Translations under genes and position numbers: made by a program
Notes under the pieces: generated by a model
What the model saw: the letters and a program-made list of their open reading frames with translations, nothing else
Databases searched by the model: none
What the model was told of the DNA's origin: nothing
Assembly: GCA_012064385.1 (NCBI GenBank)
Contig: QRDG01001830.1
Coordinates: 119,142-183,141, forward strand
DNA length: 64,000 bases
Origin: Puccinellia tenuiflora
Lineage: Eukaryota > Streptophyta > Magnoliopsida > Poales > Poaceae
Direction: 5' to 3'
Shown here: positions 42,867 to 53,957 of the stretch, one piece after another
How positions within the stretch are numbered: position 1 is the stretch's first letter
Layout: each line of letters opens with the position of its first letter

Positions 42867-44349
42867 ATGGTACATCGGTGCCATGACATGGTGTGGATTA
42901 TCCGTGAAACGACAATCTTTCACCAACAAAGTATGTCGATTTTGTTTCCATGATATTGCAGGAGGCACGGAGCGCATTATGTCGTTAAAAATCCACGAGG
43001 AGATGTTCTGGCTTGGGAACCAGTGGGGTGAGTGTTGTTATATAAACCTATATAAACTTGCAGGTTCATTGTCAGCAACATTTTACTAATTGAAAGGCCC
43101 ACACGGGTGCATATATAGCCACTTGTGTTGTACATGTTGATGTCTGCAAGTGCACATGTTGTTGTAGCTAGTTTCGAAATAAGAGTTATCGAACCACGGG
43201 GAGTTGAGGAAATGGTCTTTTGCTTCTCCTTTGATTATCAAGAGAATTGTACCTCCAAGTTACTTTGATCCAAAGCAAGCAAGTGTGTGGAAAAAGGTGT
43301 TTTTGTGTTATTGGTGTTTTGAGAGAGAGTGAAAGAGAGTGTGAACAGTAACAGAGCAAGCAAACGTTGATGGTTATGGAAATTGCAGTAAGGCTAAAGG
43401 CGTTCTCGGGAAGTGTTGGTTCCACCCTAGCATATTATAGAGCGAAGATATTTTATATCATTTAATATCTATTTGTTCATGTAGGAGTGAAGTCCCGAAT
43501 AAGACATATCCTGAGTCTATCAGGCAAGACACCCAGCGCGACCATTGCTAGCCTCGGTAAGAACCCGACAAGTGGTACCCCACCAGAGGAAGTATTTCAC
43601 CCCTTCCTCTGCTTGAGTACGGGGTACGATAACCACTAAATCAATACATTAACACGAACAACCTACTTACGTCCTGAAGGCAAATATTATGCAGTTGACG
43701 TTCGCATAATATACAGAAGTAGACGTTTACTACATGGCAAAAGGTATTAAACTAGTTGACTTCTATCTCATCTCATAATAATAAAGCTAGGGTTTCCCCC
43801 TCTTCCCAAGAACTAATGAAATTACTCACACATGAAAGCACAAGACATCATCATATTAATGGTATGAATGCAAGATGAATAATAGTACGGATACATGTGC
43901 AAATCCATAACCACTAGTTTGGGAATTACAACGAGATCGAGGAGGGATTCGTTGGTGTAGATGAAGGAGACGGTGATGGTGACAATGGAGATGGTTGCCT
44001 TGGCCTCCCGGATCGCAATGGTGAAGATGGTTGCGGCCTATGTGGATTCCCCGTCTAGATCCCTTCTGGAGAAAGTTTGTGTTGTCGACGACACGAAGGC
44101 GGTGGCATAAGGTACGATCATCGATATGGTTGGGTGCGACGGTACCGCGATTCGTTAAGATTTTGTTTCTTTTATTTTATTTTTCTCCTTCTTCTTTATT
44201 TCCAGCGAATTGTCTTCCCACACGGAAGGCTTTAACTGCTCCTAATCAAAATATTTCATCCCATACTTGGTAAAAATACCATGTATTAAACCGCTCTTTC
44301 ATATTTTGACTACCTACGTACATAGACATAAAACTGCGCAATGGCGCGA
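42867..44349. other. Noncoding, retrotransposon-like, one exon-like piece
   Basis: The first part may be internal sequence behind the long LTR. A stretch at about 42962-43025 has a TTGCAG acceptor before it, a GGGGTGAGT donor after it, and an open frame (GGTERIMSLKIHEEMFWLGN). It could be an exon of an unrecognised gene. From about 43150 to 44250 the sequence looks repetitive with no long frame. I could not assign a family. Confidence 0.35.
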
Positions 44350-45898
44350 TGATACGTGTCAAACGTATCTATAATTTTTTATTGATCCATGCTTGTTTTG
44401 TGTTATTGTCACATGTTTTTACTATCTTATTACATCATTTTTAGGCATTTTATTGAACTAACATATTGACAAGATGCCCAGTACCAGTTCCCTGTTTTTT
44501 GTCCTGTTTTTGTTTCAGAAAGTTACTTAAGGAAATATTCTCGAAATTGGACGAACATTTACGAGGATTTTTATCGAACAAATGAAGACCAGAGCCCGAA
44601 GGACAGCTCCGGGGGACCCACATAGGCCAGGGGCGGCCCCTGGCTACGACCCCCCTTGACCCGCGGGTGGGACCCGCCCCTGCCCTGTGGGGCACCTCTC
44701 GGCTGCCTCCGATGCCTATAAAATCACCCCCGACGAAAAACCCTAAGCCCCAAAGGATTTTTCCAAATAGGATACAGAGCTCCGCCGCCATCACCAACAA
44801 GTTTTGGGGGTCAAATTTTTCCTGTTCCTGCACCCTGCCGGGACGGAGATTGATCTCCGGAGCCATCTTCATCAACACCGCTGCTTCCCGTGATGTGGAG
44901 GGAGTAGACCCTCGCCGGGGCCGAGGCTTGTACAAGTAGCTATATATGTGGTTATCTCTCTCTCCCAGGATGTGATCTTCTTTGTGATCATGAGCTTTGT
45001 TAGTATAGTTGAGTACATGATGTTTCCCTTTGTGTAATGGATATGATGATGCTCAAGTGATGTTATCTAGTATAATTTCCAGCGTTACCTTGTGATCACG
45101 GTGCGAAAGTAACAGCGCGGGTGCCGTGTGTGACTCTATGGATAATAGATTAGAGGGATCTTCATCATGAGTTTGTTCTTTATTGTTGTTGGATTGAATA
45201 GACCGAGAGGTTTCTTGATGGTTGTGTTTAGTATAATCTCCATGGTGTGAAAGTGACAGCGGGCATTCCGTGGATGTATTAGAAAGAGACTATTTAAGAG
45301 ATAGGTTGTGGTGTTTGTTAGTACTATCTTTGGATGATGAAAGTGACAGGGTTGCATTGTCCCTAGATGTGGAATATGAACTTTAAGGTGTGCTTTTGTA
45401 GTCGTACGCAATTCTGATCCTATTTTGATCCACGAAAGGATGATCTCCGAGTAACGTCTACCTTGCATGTGTTTTGTGGGAAGTATCATGTGTTTAATTG
45501 TGTTAGTGATCTGAGAGTTGCCACTAGTGAAAGTATGAAGCCTAGGCCTTGTTTTCAAGCATTGAAAAACCGTTTTTAATCCCTTTTTCCACTTGTTTGC
45601 TTGCCGACATTTTATTACAGAATTACAGAACCTTGTTTTACCATCCATATCACTTGCATTTTACCATCTCTTCGCCGAACTAGTGCACCTATACAATTAG
45701 CAATTGAGTGTGTTGAGGACACAAGAGACTTCTTGTATCTTAATTGCAGGATTGCTTGAGGGAGGATATGTTCAACCTCTTCCTCCCATGAATCGATAAA
45801 CCTTGGGTTACTCAAGGGAAATTTGCTGCTGTCCTATAAATCTTTGTGCTTGGAGGCCCAACAGAGTCTAGAAGAATAGAAGCGTGTAGTAGACATCA
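44350..45898 (+). mobile_element. Gypsy-like 5' LTR, 1549 bp
   Basis: It starts TGATACGTGTCAAACGTATC and ends AGTAGACATCA, just before a primer-binding site. It aligns along its length with the solo LTR at 60350-61827. A TATA box (CCTATAAAATCA) lies at about 44715. The TGATACGTCTC opening and tRNA-Asp-type primer site are characteristic of abundant Triticeae Gypsy LTRs, which supports the organism guess. Confidence 0.87.
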
Positions 45899-45908
45899 AG
45901 CTAATTTC

Positions 45909-45926
45909 TGGCGCCGTTGCCGGGGA
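45909..45926 (+). other. Primer-binding site, tRNA-Asp type
   Basis: TGGCGCCGTTGCCGGGGA lies ten bases after the LTR end. This is the primer site commonly used by grass Gypsy elements. Confidence 0.88.
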
Positions 45927-46063
45927 GGTTAGGTAAGCGACGCTCACACTCCGGCGATGAAGCTAGTTTCTGGCATCGTTGTTTGGGATGTGGGTGCTTG
46001 AAGGTATCTTTTTTATATCTTGAAATTAAATCTTTTTGTTTCTTGTTTCACTAGTTTGGCTTA

Positions 46064-46720
46064 ATGGAAGAAAACAACAAGAAAATGAGAGATCTTTATA
46101 AAATTTATCTTGAAATTGGTCATGATGCTTTTGAAGAAAAAATAAAAAAACCTATGGAACGTTGTTTGCATAACAATCATGCTAGTAGCAATGTTATTAG
46201 TATGATTTCTTTGAATGCCATTGTTGCTAATGCTATCGAAAACTCTAAGCTTGGGGATGTCGGTTTGTATGAATATGATCTTTTTAGTCCCCCAAACTTG
46301 AAGGAGGAAATTTGCTTTGATGATACTATGCCTCCTATATATGACGATTATAATGATGAATGTAATACTTTCGGTCCACCCACTATTGAGGATAAAATTT
46401 CTTATGATTACGATATGCCTCCTATTTATGACGATTACAATGATGGCTATGATAGTGCTACTCCTACTATTACTAATAAGAAGGATTTTGCTTATGTGGA
46501 GGGTACTAACACTTTTATGCATGTGGATCATGATAAGAATGCTTTATGTGATAGTTATATTGTGGAGTTTATTCATGATGGTACTGAAAGTTATTATGAG
46601 AGAGGGAAACATGTCCATAAATATCTCAATTTTCGGTTTCCTCTCTTTGTGCTGAAGGTTTTAATGTTGCTCTTGATTTTCCATCCTATGCTAGTAGCTT
46701 TATGCTTCAATGACTGGTAG
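46064..46720 (+). CDS. Short acidic ORF of non-autonomous Gypsy-like element
   Basis: The 218-codon frame begins at an ATG 138 bases after the primer site and has no gag or pol domain. Residues 1-60 are charged and helical (MEENNKKMRDLYKIYLEIGH). The middle is rich in Asp and Tyr, with MPPIYDDYND repeated twice. A Lys/His part (ADVEGTNTFMHVDHDKN-like) leads to a hydrophobic C-terminal segment of about 20 residues (FPLFVLKVLMLLLIFHPMLV) that could cross a membrane. Similar small frames are common behind this LTR type in wheat-group genomes. The frame ends within or just past the point where element sequence stops, so the native C terminus may be lost. Function unknown. Confidence 0.6.
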   Translation: MEENNKKMRDLYKIYLEIGHDAFEEKIKKPMERCLHNNHASSNVISMISLNAIVANAIENSKLGDVGLYEYDLFSPPNLKEEICFDDTMPPIYDDYNDECNTFGPPTIEDKISYDYDMPPIYDDYNDGYDSATPTITNKKDFAYVEGTNTFMHVDHDKNALCDSYIVEFIHDGTESYYERGKHVHKYLNFRFPLFVLKVLMLLLIFHPMLVALCFNDW

Positions 46721-48929
46721 GAAATTACATGTGACGCATAAGCATGTGGTGCGCCATGGGTAAACTGAAAGCATCCATTTAAGCCATGGATCCACCTAAC
46801 CCCTTCCATTTCCCTCCACCTAAACATCGTGGGAGTGTTAACAATGGGACACTATATATATAGTACAAAATAGACACTCTTTACTACCTCATAACTATTT
46901 ATACGTGGAAAACAAAGGAGCTAACATCAGAAACAATTGTTGTGGGTTTTTTGTTTACTAATTTAAAAGGAGATTTCTCATAAAATATCAAGTTGTTGAT
47001 GGTGTGCAAAAATACCAAGTACATCAGGTAGATGGTCATGAAAGCGACTAATACATATATCTTATTATGGATTATATGGAAAATACTACGGTGAACACGG
47101 TGCCATCTGCACCTGGTTGGGAATGCATTCTCCCAACATTTAAATTTTTTGAAAAAAAGTCCGTGTGTACATCTGCACATTCCTCGTATGCGTAGAAAGT
47201 TTTGCGAAGAAATGACTTTTTACCTTGTATGCAAAAAGACAAAAATATGTCACGTACTACTATATAGCACTAAATTTTTTCTTTTTTACGGAGTCAAAGT
47301 AAATAGTAATTTCGTCACGAAACTCATGTGCAGGGCACATGTTTTGCATCACCTATTCATGTAAATTTTGTTTCGAATTTTTTAGACATGTTTTTGACAG
47401 TTTTTTAACATTTCAAATAGGAGGGTGCATATCCCCCCCATGTTCACTATATTCACCTTGGCATGTGCGTCATGTTGAAAAATGGATGCCATATTTTGTC
47501 ACATAAATGGATGAGTATCACTGGGAGACATGAAATACAAAGAGTAAAAGAGCATAAATATTTACAAATTTGTTTAGGCAGAAGGTATATATTCACTAGG
47601 TAATTAAAACAACATGTTATTTAGGAGCACATATCATCAAGACAATGACAAGATGCTGTCACATGCATATGACGACTATACAATAGATGCATGAGATGAC
47701 ATACTTTTAACATTCAAAAGATCATATGTTAGCAAACTATACAGGAGAAACCGATGAGAGGACTAGACACTTTCTACTGTCTCAACGAGTACTAATACAC
47801 CAAATATTAGTTATTACCATCTTGGAATGCCCTAAAGCTAGCTATCGTTCTAATCCAACTGAGAACTGACTTTACTCTCAGCATTGGGTTCTATTCTTTG
47901 GTACTCGATCTTTTCAAAGATTGATACTAAAACGTTACATGGATATCATGCTTCGTAGGACTGGAGTGAGTACAGAGGATTAGTCACTATGATGGCCTCT
48001 TTGGTTCGTATATATCATCTCAAAATCACAAGAACAGATAAAACACCGAACTACAACATCATCTATCTTGTTGATTCCTATAAAATTGCAAGTTGTTTGA
48101 TTGATTATGGAAAGACGTAGAAATATTTCTAATAAGTTGGAGTCAATATTTGTAACAACAAAAATAGTGCAAAAGAATTATGAAAAATCCCATGGATAAT
48201 TAATTTAACATCAAACAAACCTTCTTGGTAAAAATTCTAAAGATTGCAAACCATTATGAAACTAGTTTACAAAAAGCAGTAATATGGTTACGAAATATCA
48301 AATGTAAATACTGATACATCTATAGGTCAAGTGTTGAACCTAAATTATGTGTCTTTTCGAAGAGTCGCACTAACCTAATAATTAGTAGTACATAGAGTAC
48401 ACATGAGTGCCTACGTAGTTTCGAGACTATTCTTAGAATTTTTGAAAACGAAAGAATAGGCAGGACTATACTTTCATGATTCTTACAATCGTAGATAAGA
48501 GAAATTACGTTTGGTTGATCATACGGGAAATATAGAAGTTGGTAAAAAGATGATTCAAAGTAATCTTCTGTACGAATTAAATTTCTAAGGATTTTCTTAT
48601 GCGCCTTTTTAAAAAAGAAGAATATCCTACGGATCAAACAATCCACACATGCAAAAAAACATAGACATATATCAGCTTCAGACTGCTAGACCACACACCC
48701 TGTGAGAAATAGAATAGTTCACCAAACCAGAATATTCCAGACTGCTAGACCACACACCCTGTGAACGTCTTACAGGAATACGAATAACTTACGGTAAAAT
48801 GTTCAATAGCAAAATAAAGGAACCAACTGTATGCCAATGGCAGTTTCAAAACTAAAGGAAAATGGATAATGGATCTCGATCTCGGCGCATGCGATAATTC
48901 ATCCCCGTCTTCTTTGTGAGAGCTGGGAA
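46721..48929. other. Intergenic; possible MITE remnants
   Basis: This is AT-rich sequence without supported genes. GGTGAACACGGTGCC at 47090 and the inverse-like end ...TTCACTATATTCACC at 47457 suggest a decayed TIR element of about 368 bp. GCCTCTTTGGTTCGTA near 47996 and a partial inverse near 48627-48645 suggest another. Neither has a convincing target duplication. Confidence 0.4.
48679..48764. repeat. 27-bp direct repeat, 59-bp period
   Basis: A 27-base motif beginning CAGACTGCTAGACCACACAC occurs at 48679-48705 and again, exactly, at 48738-48764. It lies about 170 bases beyond the 3' end of the minus-strand F-box gene. The second copy probably arose by a local duplication. Confidence 0.85.
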
Positions 48930-50167
48930 CTAATCAGTGGACATATCGCCAAGCGTTAACCACGGGACAAGGAAGCTGTCGATGTCGTTTTGGTCCTCCA
49001 GGAGGGTAAGGCTTCCCTTATTCCCATCAGTGAAATTCACCCAGAACACCTCGACGTTGTCAGCGATGTAAATGTAACGCAGTAGCATCATCCCGTCATC
49101 TTCAGCATTTCGTTCCAGGCGGGACGTCACGTCGAAGAAGAATCTGCACCTGTGGCGAGCCTCCTGCCTAGCGACGTATACCAGGTGAGGCTCCGGCTGA
49201 AGCTCCAACTTTCGCACGTTCCCTGTGTGGGTCGGGACGTAGAACCTGCCGCACACGGAGAGACCATTCTCAGAATACGGCACCAGCTCGCGGTCCTCCT
49301 CGTCGTCGACGACTAGCCACTCGGTGTCGCCGGGCTTGGCGCACACGATCCTTTTGTCGTGATCCACCGCGCATAGCACCACGGTGGGATAAGCATCGGC
49401 CTCTCCGTCGTAGACGAATCCGGCAGCATCAACCGCGCAATCGCAGGGGATGCCGGGCAGGAAAGCGACGGCCCTGGTCACTGGATTGAACAGGCGCAGT
49501 TTCTGTTTGCACCCCTCGTCTGAGGCAAAGATCAGGCAGCCCTCGGCGCTGGCAATGATTTCTCCGTACTCGGGAGGGATCTGGAGCCGGATGGAGGCGC
49601 CGGTGAGAGAGTTTACGAACCTGATTCCCTCGGGACGCACATCCGCTGAGAGTCTGTCCCAGTTCCGTGGGAAGAAACGAGGGTCCATCCCCATGAGCTT
49701 AGGGTCGGCTTTGGCGGCGCTTTTCCATGGCTTGCAGACGGCTCTCATCCGGATGTAGTCCGTCACGTCCGAGCGCAGCGCGAGCTCGGCCACCTGGGAT
49801 ACGATTTCGGGGAGGAGGTTCTTCCAGTCCCGCTCCTCCGTGCAGAAGCATACGCTGCAAAAAGATCCATTCGATTCATGCCTAGGTCGGAACTAGTTTG
49901 AAAGACAGTATGTACACGAACACGAGAACGAATTGGAATTATTGGCTGGATTACAGCAACGAGGTAACCGGAAAATAATAGAGAAAGATCTAAGATCTAA
50001 GTGATAGGCTTATAGCTATATGATATCCAATATACTGACCTTGCTTGGTCGCCGGAGTCGGCGCCGGTGATGAAAACGAAGAAGGTCTGAGTCTGACCAA
50101 TCGCCGCTTCGGGAGCGTCTGTGGCTGCGGCGGCGGCGGCCACAGGGAGTTGTCCAACCGGTTCCAT
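48930..50167 (-). CDS. F-box / DUF295-like protein, two exons, intact
   Basis: I infer exon 1 as 50167-50040 (ATG, 42 codons plus two bases, donor GTCAGT) and exon 2 as 49854-48930 (acceptor TTTTTGCAG, TAG at 48930). Together they give 350 codons without interruption. An Ala-rich N terminus is followed by an F-box-like helix set: RDWKNLLPEIVSQVAELALR, then SDVTDYIRMRAVCKPWKSAA. Beta-rich repeats follow (CLIFASDEGCKQKLRLFNPV, AVAFLPGIPCDC, GRFYVPTHTGNVRKLEL). This layout is that of the plant F-box/DUF295 (SKIP23-like) family, predicted adaptors of SCF ubiquitin ligases. The open frame and consistent splice sites suggest a working gene. It is the clearest host gene here. Confidence 0.88.
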
Positions 50168-50704
50168 TTTGCGGCTAGGGTTTGGGGCCGGAGAGAGGGA
50201 GATGATTTGTACGCTGGGCAGCTAACTAGATATGGAAGGATGATCTGCATCGAAGCGAAACAGGAAAGAAACACAGAAGGTGGTAGGTGGGTACGAAGAG
50301 CAGAGAAACGCGTCCTCGCGAGAGAAAAAAAAAACGTGACAACACTACCTCATGTGTGTTTGTACAATTGTACTCATGAAATCAGGTTGTCCTTTGCCGC
50401 AAATCCTGAACGTTGGATGCCCGCCCATCGTACGTACGATCTATAAATAAAGCACGTTTTTTAGGGCCGTTCATTGCCTTTCATTTTTTTTTCCGCTAGA
50501 AACAAGCTAGCTCTCACACAACAAAATATAGAACAACACAAGCTAAATCAAAGTATATGATGGTAGTCGTTATGTCGTCCGATAAGATAGAATAGTGTTT
50601 ACATACAAAAAGTTTCTTGCGTATGGGTCAGCAACTATAGCGACGCGGAGCCCTGTTCATGGCAGAATAACCTCATGCTGGCAGTGCTAAAAGCCATCTA
50701 GGGT
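50168..50704. other. Upstream region of minus-strand F-box gene
   Basis: This should hold the promoter and 5' leader of the gene ending at 48930. I see no unambiguous TATA box on the minus strand at a good distance. The remainder is AT-rich and unremarkable. Confidence 0.4.
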
Positions 50705-51290
50705 TCCGTCCCCTCGCCGGTGACGCCGGCGGTCCGCTCTGCGCCTCTGGGTCTTGAAGCTCTGGAGGCATGGCGGAACACGGCCCCTCACCATTGGGAG
50801 GGTTTTCGTTCTATGTTTAGCCAATATTTCAATTTCTTCTTCGGGATCGGAAGGTGGCGCCTACATCCAGAAGTCAGAATAAGGTCCTCCCCGCTCTATC
50901 CTCGCTTCGGTGGTGCTTCTAGCGCTGGCGGAGGGCGCATGGATGCATGTGTCCGGTGGATCTCCGATGATCTAGTCAGTTTTCGTGTTCATTGGTGTGG
51001 TTTCCGGCCTGTTTCTTCCGATCTACGAGTCTCATCTTTGGCGATGGCTGCTGATCTGGTGTGCTGGTCCTTTGTGCCATTAGCACGACGACTTCCCGTC
51101 TGTCTACTATAATAAGCTATACTACGACAAGCTTTGCCCGGCTCCGGTGATGGAGGGGCGAGGACGGCGGCGCGCCTTCGACTCATGCTAGTGTCTGTAG
51201 TCGTCGCTAGATGGTCCAAATACCTACTTGTAATTTTTATTACTATGGATGATTATGAATAGATCGGTGAACCTTTTTTGCAAAAAACAA
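50705..51290 (+). mobile_element. Retroposon-like segment (LINE/SINE-type 3' end)
   Basis: It starts with a GC-rich leader (GGGTTCCGTCCCCTCGCCGG). It ends in a TAATTTTTATTACTATGG ... GAATAGATCGGTGAACC stretch, followed by T-rich and A-rich tails near 51272-51290. That architecture resembles non-autonomous grass retroposons. It has no long frame, and I could not define a target duplication. Confidence 0.35.
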
Positions 51291-52887
51291 ACCCCGTGCT
51301 GCAGTGAAATAGCCTATCAGTGGCATGTCAGTTTGGACTGTAGTGACGCAGTTTGCACACGCCACTGCTTGTGTGCCACTGATTACAGCTACTGGTGATG
51401 TGCGCCGTCCGCGACACTGGAAGTAGTACTTAGTGGCGTGTGCAACTTCGCATGCCACCAGTATGGATTATGTGTGGTGTTCCAAAAAGACGCCACCAGT
51501 GACCTCGCCGCCGGTAAAATGAAATTCATCATCGGGGATCGTCAAGTGAGAAAATTCAAACTAGATTGCCTCCGACGAATGAAAAGAATGAACAAACAAA
51601 AACCGGAAATTAAACAAACGACAACGAGCTATTTCATTTATTTATGAGATTCATTTTACAAATACAAGCACCATCTTAATCTAAACATTAATCTTTGGTG
51701 TCGGCCTTGAGAAATTTGTCGGCGGTGATGCCAACGTCCAACGTGGCATGTCAACGGCGACGCCAACGGTCGGCTTCTCGGGTGAAATTTCGAGAAGCGG
51801 TGCCGTCGGCGGAGGCTTTCGAGGAACTTGCATGCCTCTGGGTCGCCGCCCTAGTCGGTGTCGGAGCCGATATCCGCCATACCAACTTGTGGATTGCATT
51901 ACGCCAGCGCTGGAGTAGACGGTGGTGATGGACTTTGCGCCAACCCGAGTTGTGCCGCTACATCCACTTCCGGTGGCTCAACCCAAGGAGTGTCGCCACC
52001 GCCGAGCCACTGCATGTCGTCGCCTCCTGTATGTCGCCGAGCCCGACCACTTCCTCCTCTTCCGGCTTGCTTGTCGTTGCGTCATAATGCCCATCATTGT
52101 CGGACGCGAACCATACCCTGCCGAGTGGTTTGACGATGCTTGCTTGTAGGGTCGCGTGCTCTACCATCACCACGGCGTCTCAATGGGGCTATGACATGGA
52201 GTGCTTGGGCCGGATCCACTGCTCCCATGGCATGTCCTGCCACACGCGCTTGATAAAGTGTAGCCGCTCTTGCCATTCGAGTGACAGCGCCACCGAGACT
52301 TGTGCGCCGTTCATCATCCAGCCCTCTGGCAACCGACACATGCATATCAACGGAGCGTTGTGGTGGACGTGGTTGCGTGCCTCCAGAGCCGTGAGCAGAC
52401 GGCTAGGGTCAGGCACGGCAGAAGGCAGCGCATCTAGTTGTGCTGATGGAGGAAGAGAATTTGGTGGAGAGAGTGGGCGAGGAGATGGAAGCTGACTACG
52501 GAGAGAATGGCCGGGGAGGAGAGGTTTTTAACACCATCCTGGGGAGCGGAGGTCGGTGTGGCAATAAAGGAGAGGTGTATGAATCTGCGATGTTGCTCAA
52601 CGCGTGTTGAGCAGCTTTGCCCACACGGCACCGTTTAGGATTGCGGTGGCGTACTTTAGATAGGGATGCCATGCCACCACGCTACACCTGGCATGCGGCA
52701 TGTCATCTGGTCGCGCCACCGATACAAAGATTCCAGTGGCATGTCACGGGTACAACGCACGATTGGGACTTTTCGCCTTCTTTGTCACATGGGTCCCATG
52801 TACCAATAGCGTGGCGCTCTTATCCACACCCCACTGATACACAAACAATAGTGGCGCGTTGCGGTGACCCGGTACACCACTGCATGA
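51291..52887 (-). mobile_element. CACTA remnant with GTGGCATG subterminal repeats
   Basis: Copies of AGTGGCATGTCA and GTGGCGTGTGCAAC in both orientations lie at 51300-51480 and again at 52630-52880, as near the ends of a CACTA element. The same motifs appear at 59517-59611 beside a CACTAGTAGGAAAT terminus. The long LTR-like block 52888-59516 therefore probably inserted into this CACTA element. Between the two arrays (51640-52560) is GC-rich sequence with broken minus-strand frames (for example LPEGWMMNGAQVSVALSLEW), possibly an acquired gene fragment. No transposase was recognised. The left terminus is missing. Confidence 0.5.
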
Positions 52888-53807
52888 TGTAGTGTGCAAG
52901 TCGTTGACATAATACTCACAGAAGGACTTATCCATGAATAGTACATCCCTCAGAGTGGTACAACAGAAACATAGCAGGTCCAAGGTAACACTATAGGATT
53001 ACAGCAATATACAATACAAAATCTCGAGAACTTCCTTGATACATAGAGGATAGTCTCGTGCAAATAAAATCCAGAAAAGAGCCAATTCGTAGTACTAAGC
53101 TGGAGATTAACTCTAGCTCTAACCCCTAATCCACTACTGTTGTTATCACAGCCTTACTCTACTCTATCTGGAGTATCCCTATCCAAGATTGTACTCGTCC
53201 TTCCAATAGACGTGGTCGCCTCCATTGGCAGAGTGATCTCTTTGGCATCGTTGTCATTGCTCCTGCGTTGCCATAGTTGTTGTCGTTCTCCTGTTGGTGA
53301 AGTAGCGGTTGGCTCCTTGATGAAGATCTCGATGCCATGATGGACCACCGTCAACTCCTTTGATGGCTCCAAGATTCTAAGCAGGGGGTCAAATGGGAAA
53401 AGGGTGAGTAACCAGCGTTACCCAGCAAGTTCATTATGTAAGGTGGGAAGTCTAATGCACAAACTACTGCTCTAGACTCAAGTGAGTCACCAGCTAATGC
53501 AAGGTTTTTGCAAACATTTCTTCAAGAGGTTGCTTTTATTCTGAAAACTATGCCCGTCATCCTTCACAGGTGCTAGAACTTCATGGAGTTCCTTTCCTGC
53601 AGCGTTCGTAGCTCCTTCCCGGAATAGGGAGTAACATGTTACAATTCTTTACTCTCTGTAGAGGTGCGTTACTTTACCCGTAAGAGATCAAGACTTTGTT
53701 GCACAACCAGGCTTAAGTTCCTGTCCACACTCTCTTTGGTGTGGGGCCCAGTTTTTTGATCCAAGCCGTTCACTGTGCTTCTCAACCACCCCGCATGCCC
53801 ACCCAAT

Positions 53808-53957
53808 TCATGCACAGCAGAATCACCCCTGATATTCTACCCCGCAAGGTAGAACTATCTAGGCATCCCCTTGCAGATTAACTCATGCATAGCAGAGTCA
53901 CCCCTGATATTCTACCTCGCAAGGTAGAACTATCTAGGCACCCCCTTGCAGACCATC
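53808..53957. repeat. 75-bp tandem duplication with internal hairpin
   Basis: A unit starting TCATGCACAGCAGAATCACC recurs 75 bases later with five or so changes. Each copy contains TTCTACC(C/T)CGCAAGGTAGAA, a short perfect stem. It lies inside the long LTR-like block. Confidence 0.85.

Noticed and set aside
44450..45648. Minus-strand frames of 161 and 170 codons
   Set aside because: They run antisense through a Gypsy-like LTR and have no domain or start support.
46061..46531. Minus-strand Ile-rich frame of 156 codons
   Set aside because: Shadow of the acidic plus-strand ORF at 46064-46720; Asp/Tyr codons read as Ile/Val on the opposite strand.
48320..48646. 108-codon minus-strand frame rich in Ile, Leu and Phe
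   Set aside because: AT-rich by composition, no start context or domain, overlaps a probable MITE remnant.
52881..52894. ATGATGTAGTG read as a CACTA terminus
   Set aside because: CACTACATCATGCAGTGG is an unusual CACTA end and no 3-bp duplication was found. The same bases fit better as the TGTA edge of the long LTR-like block. The alternative is not excluded.
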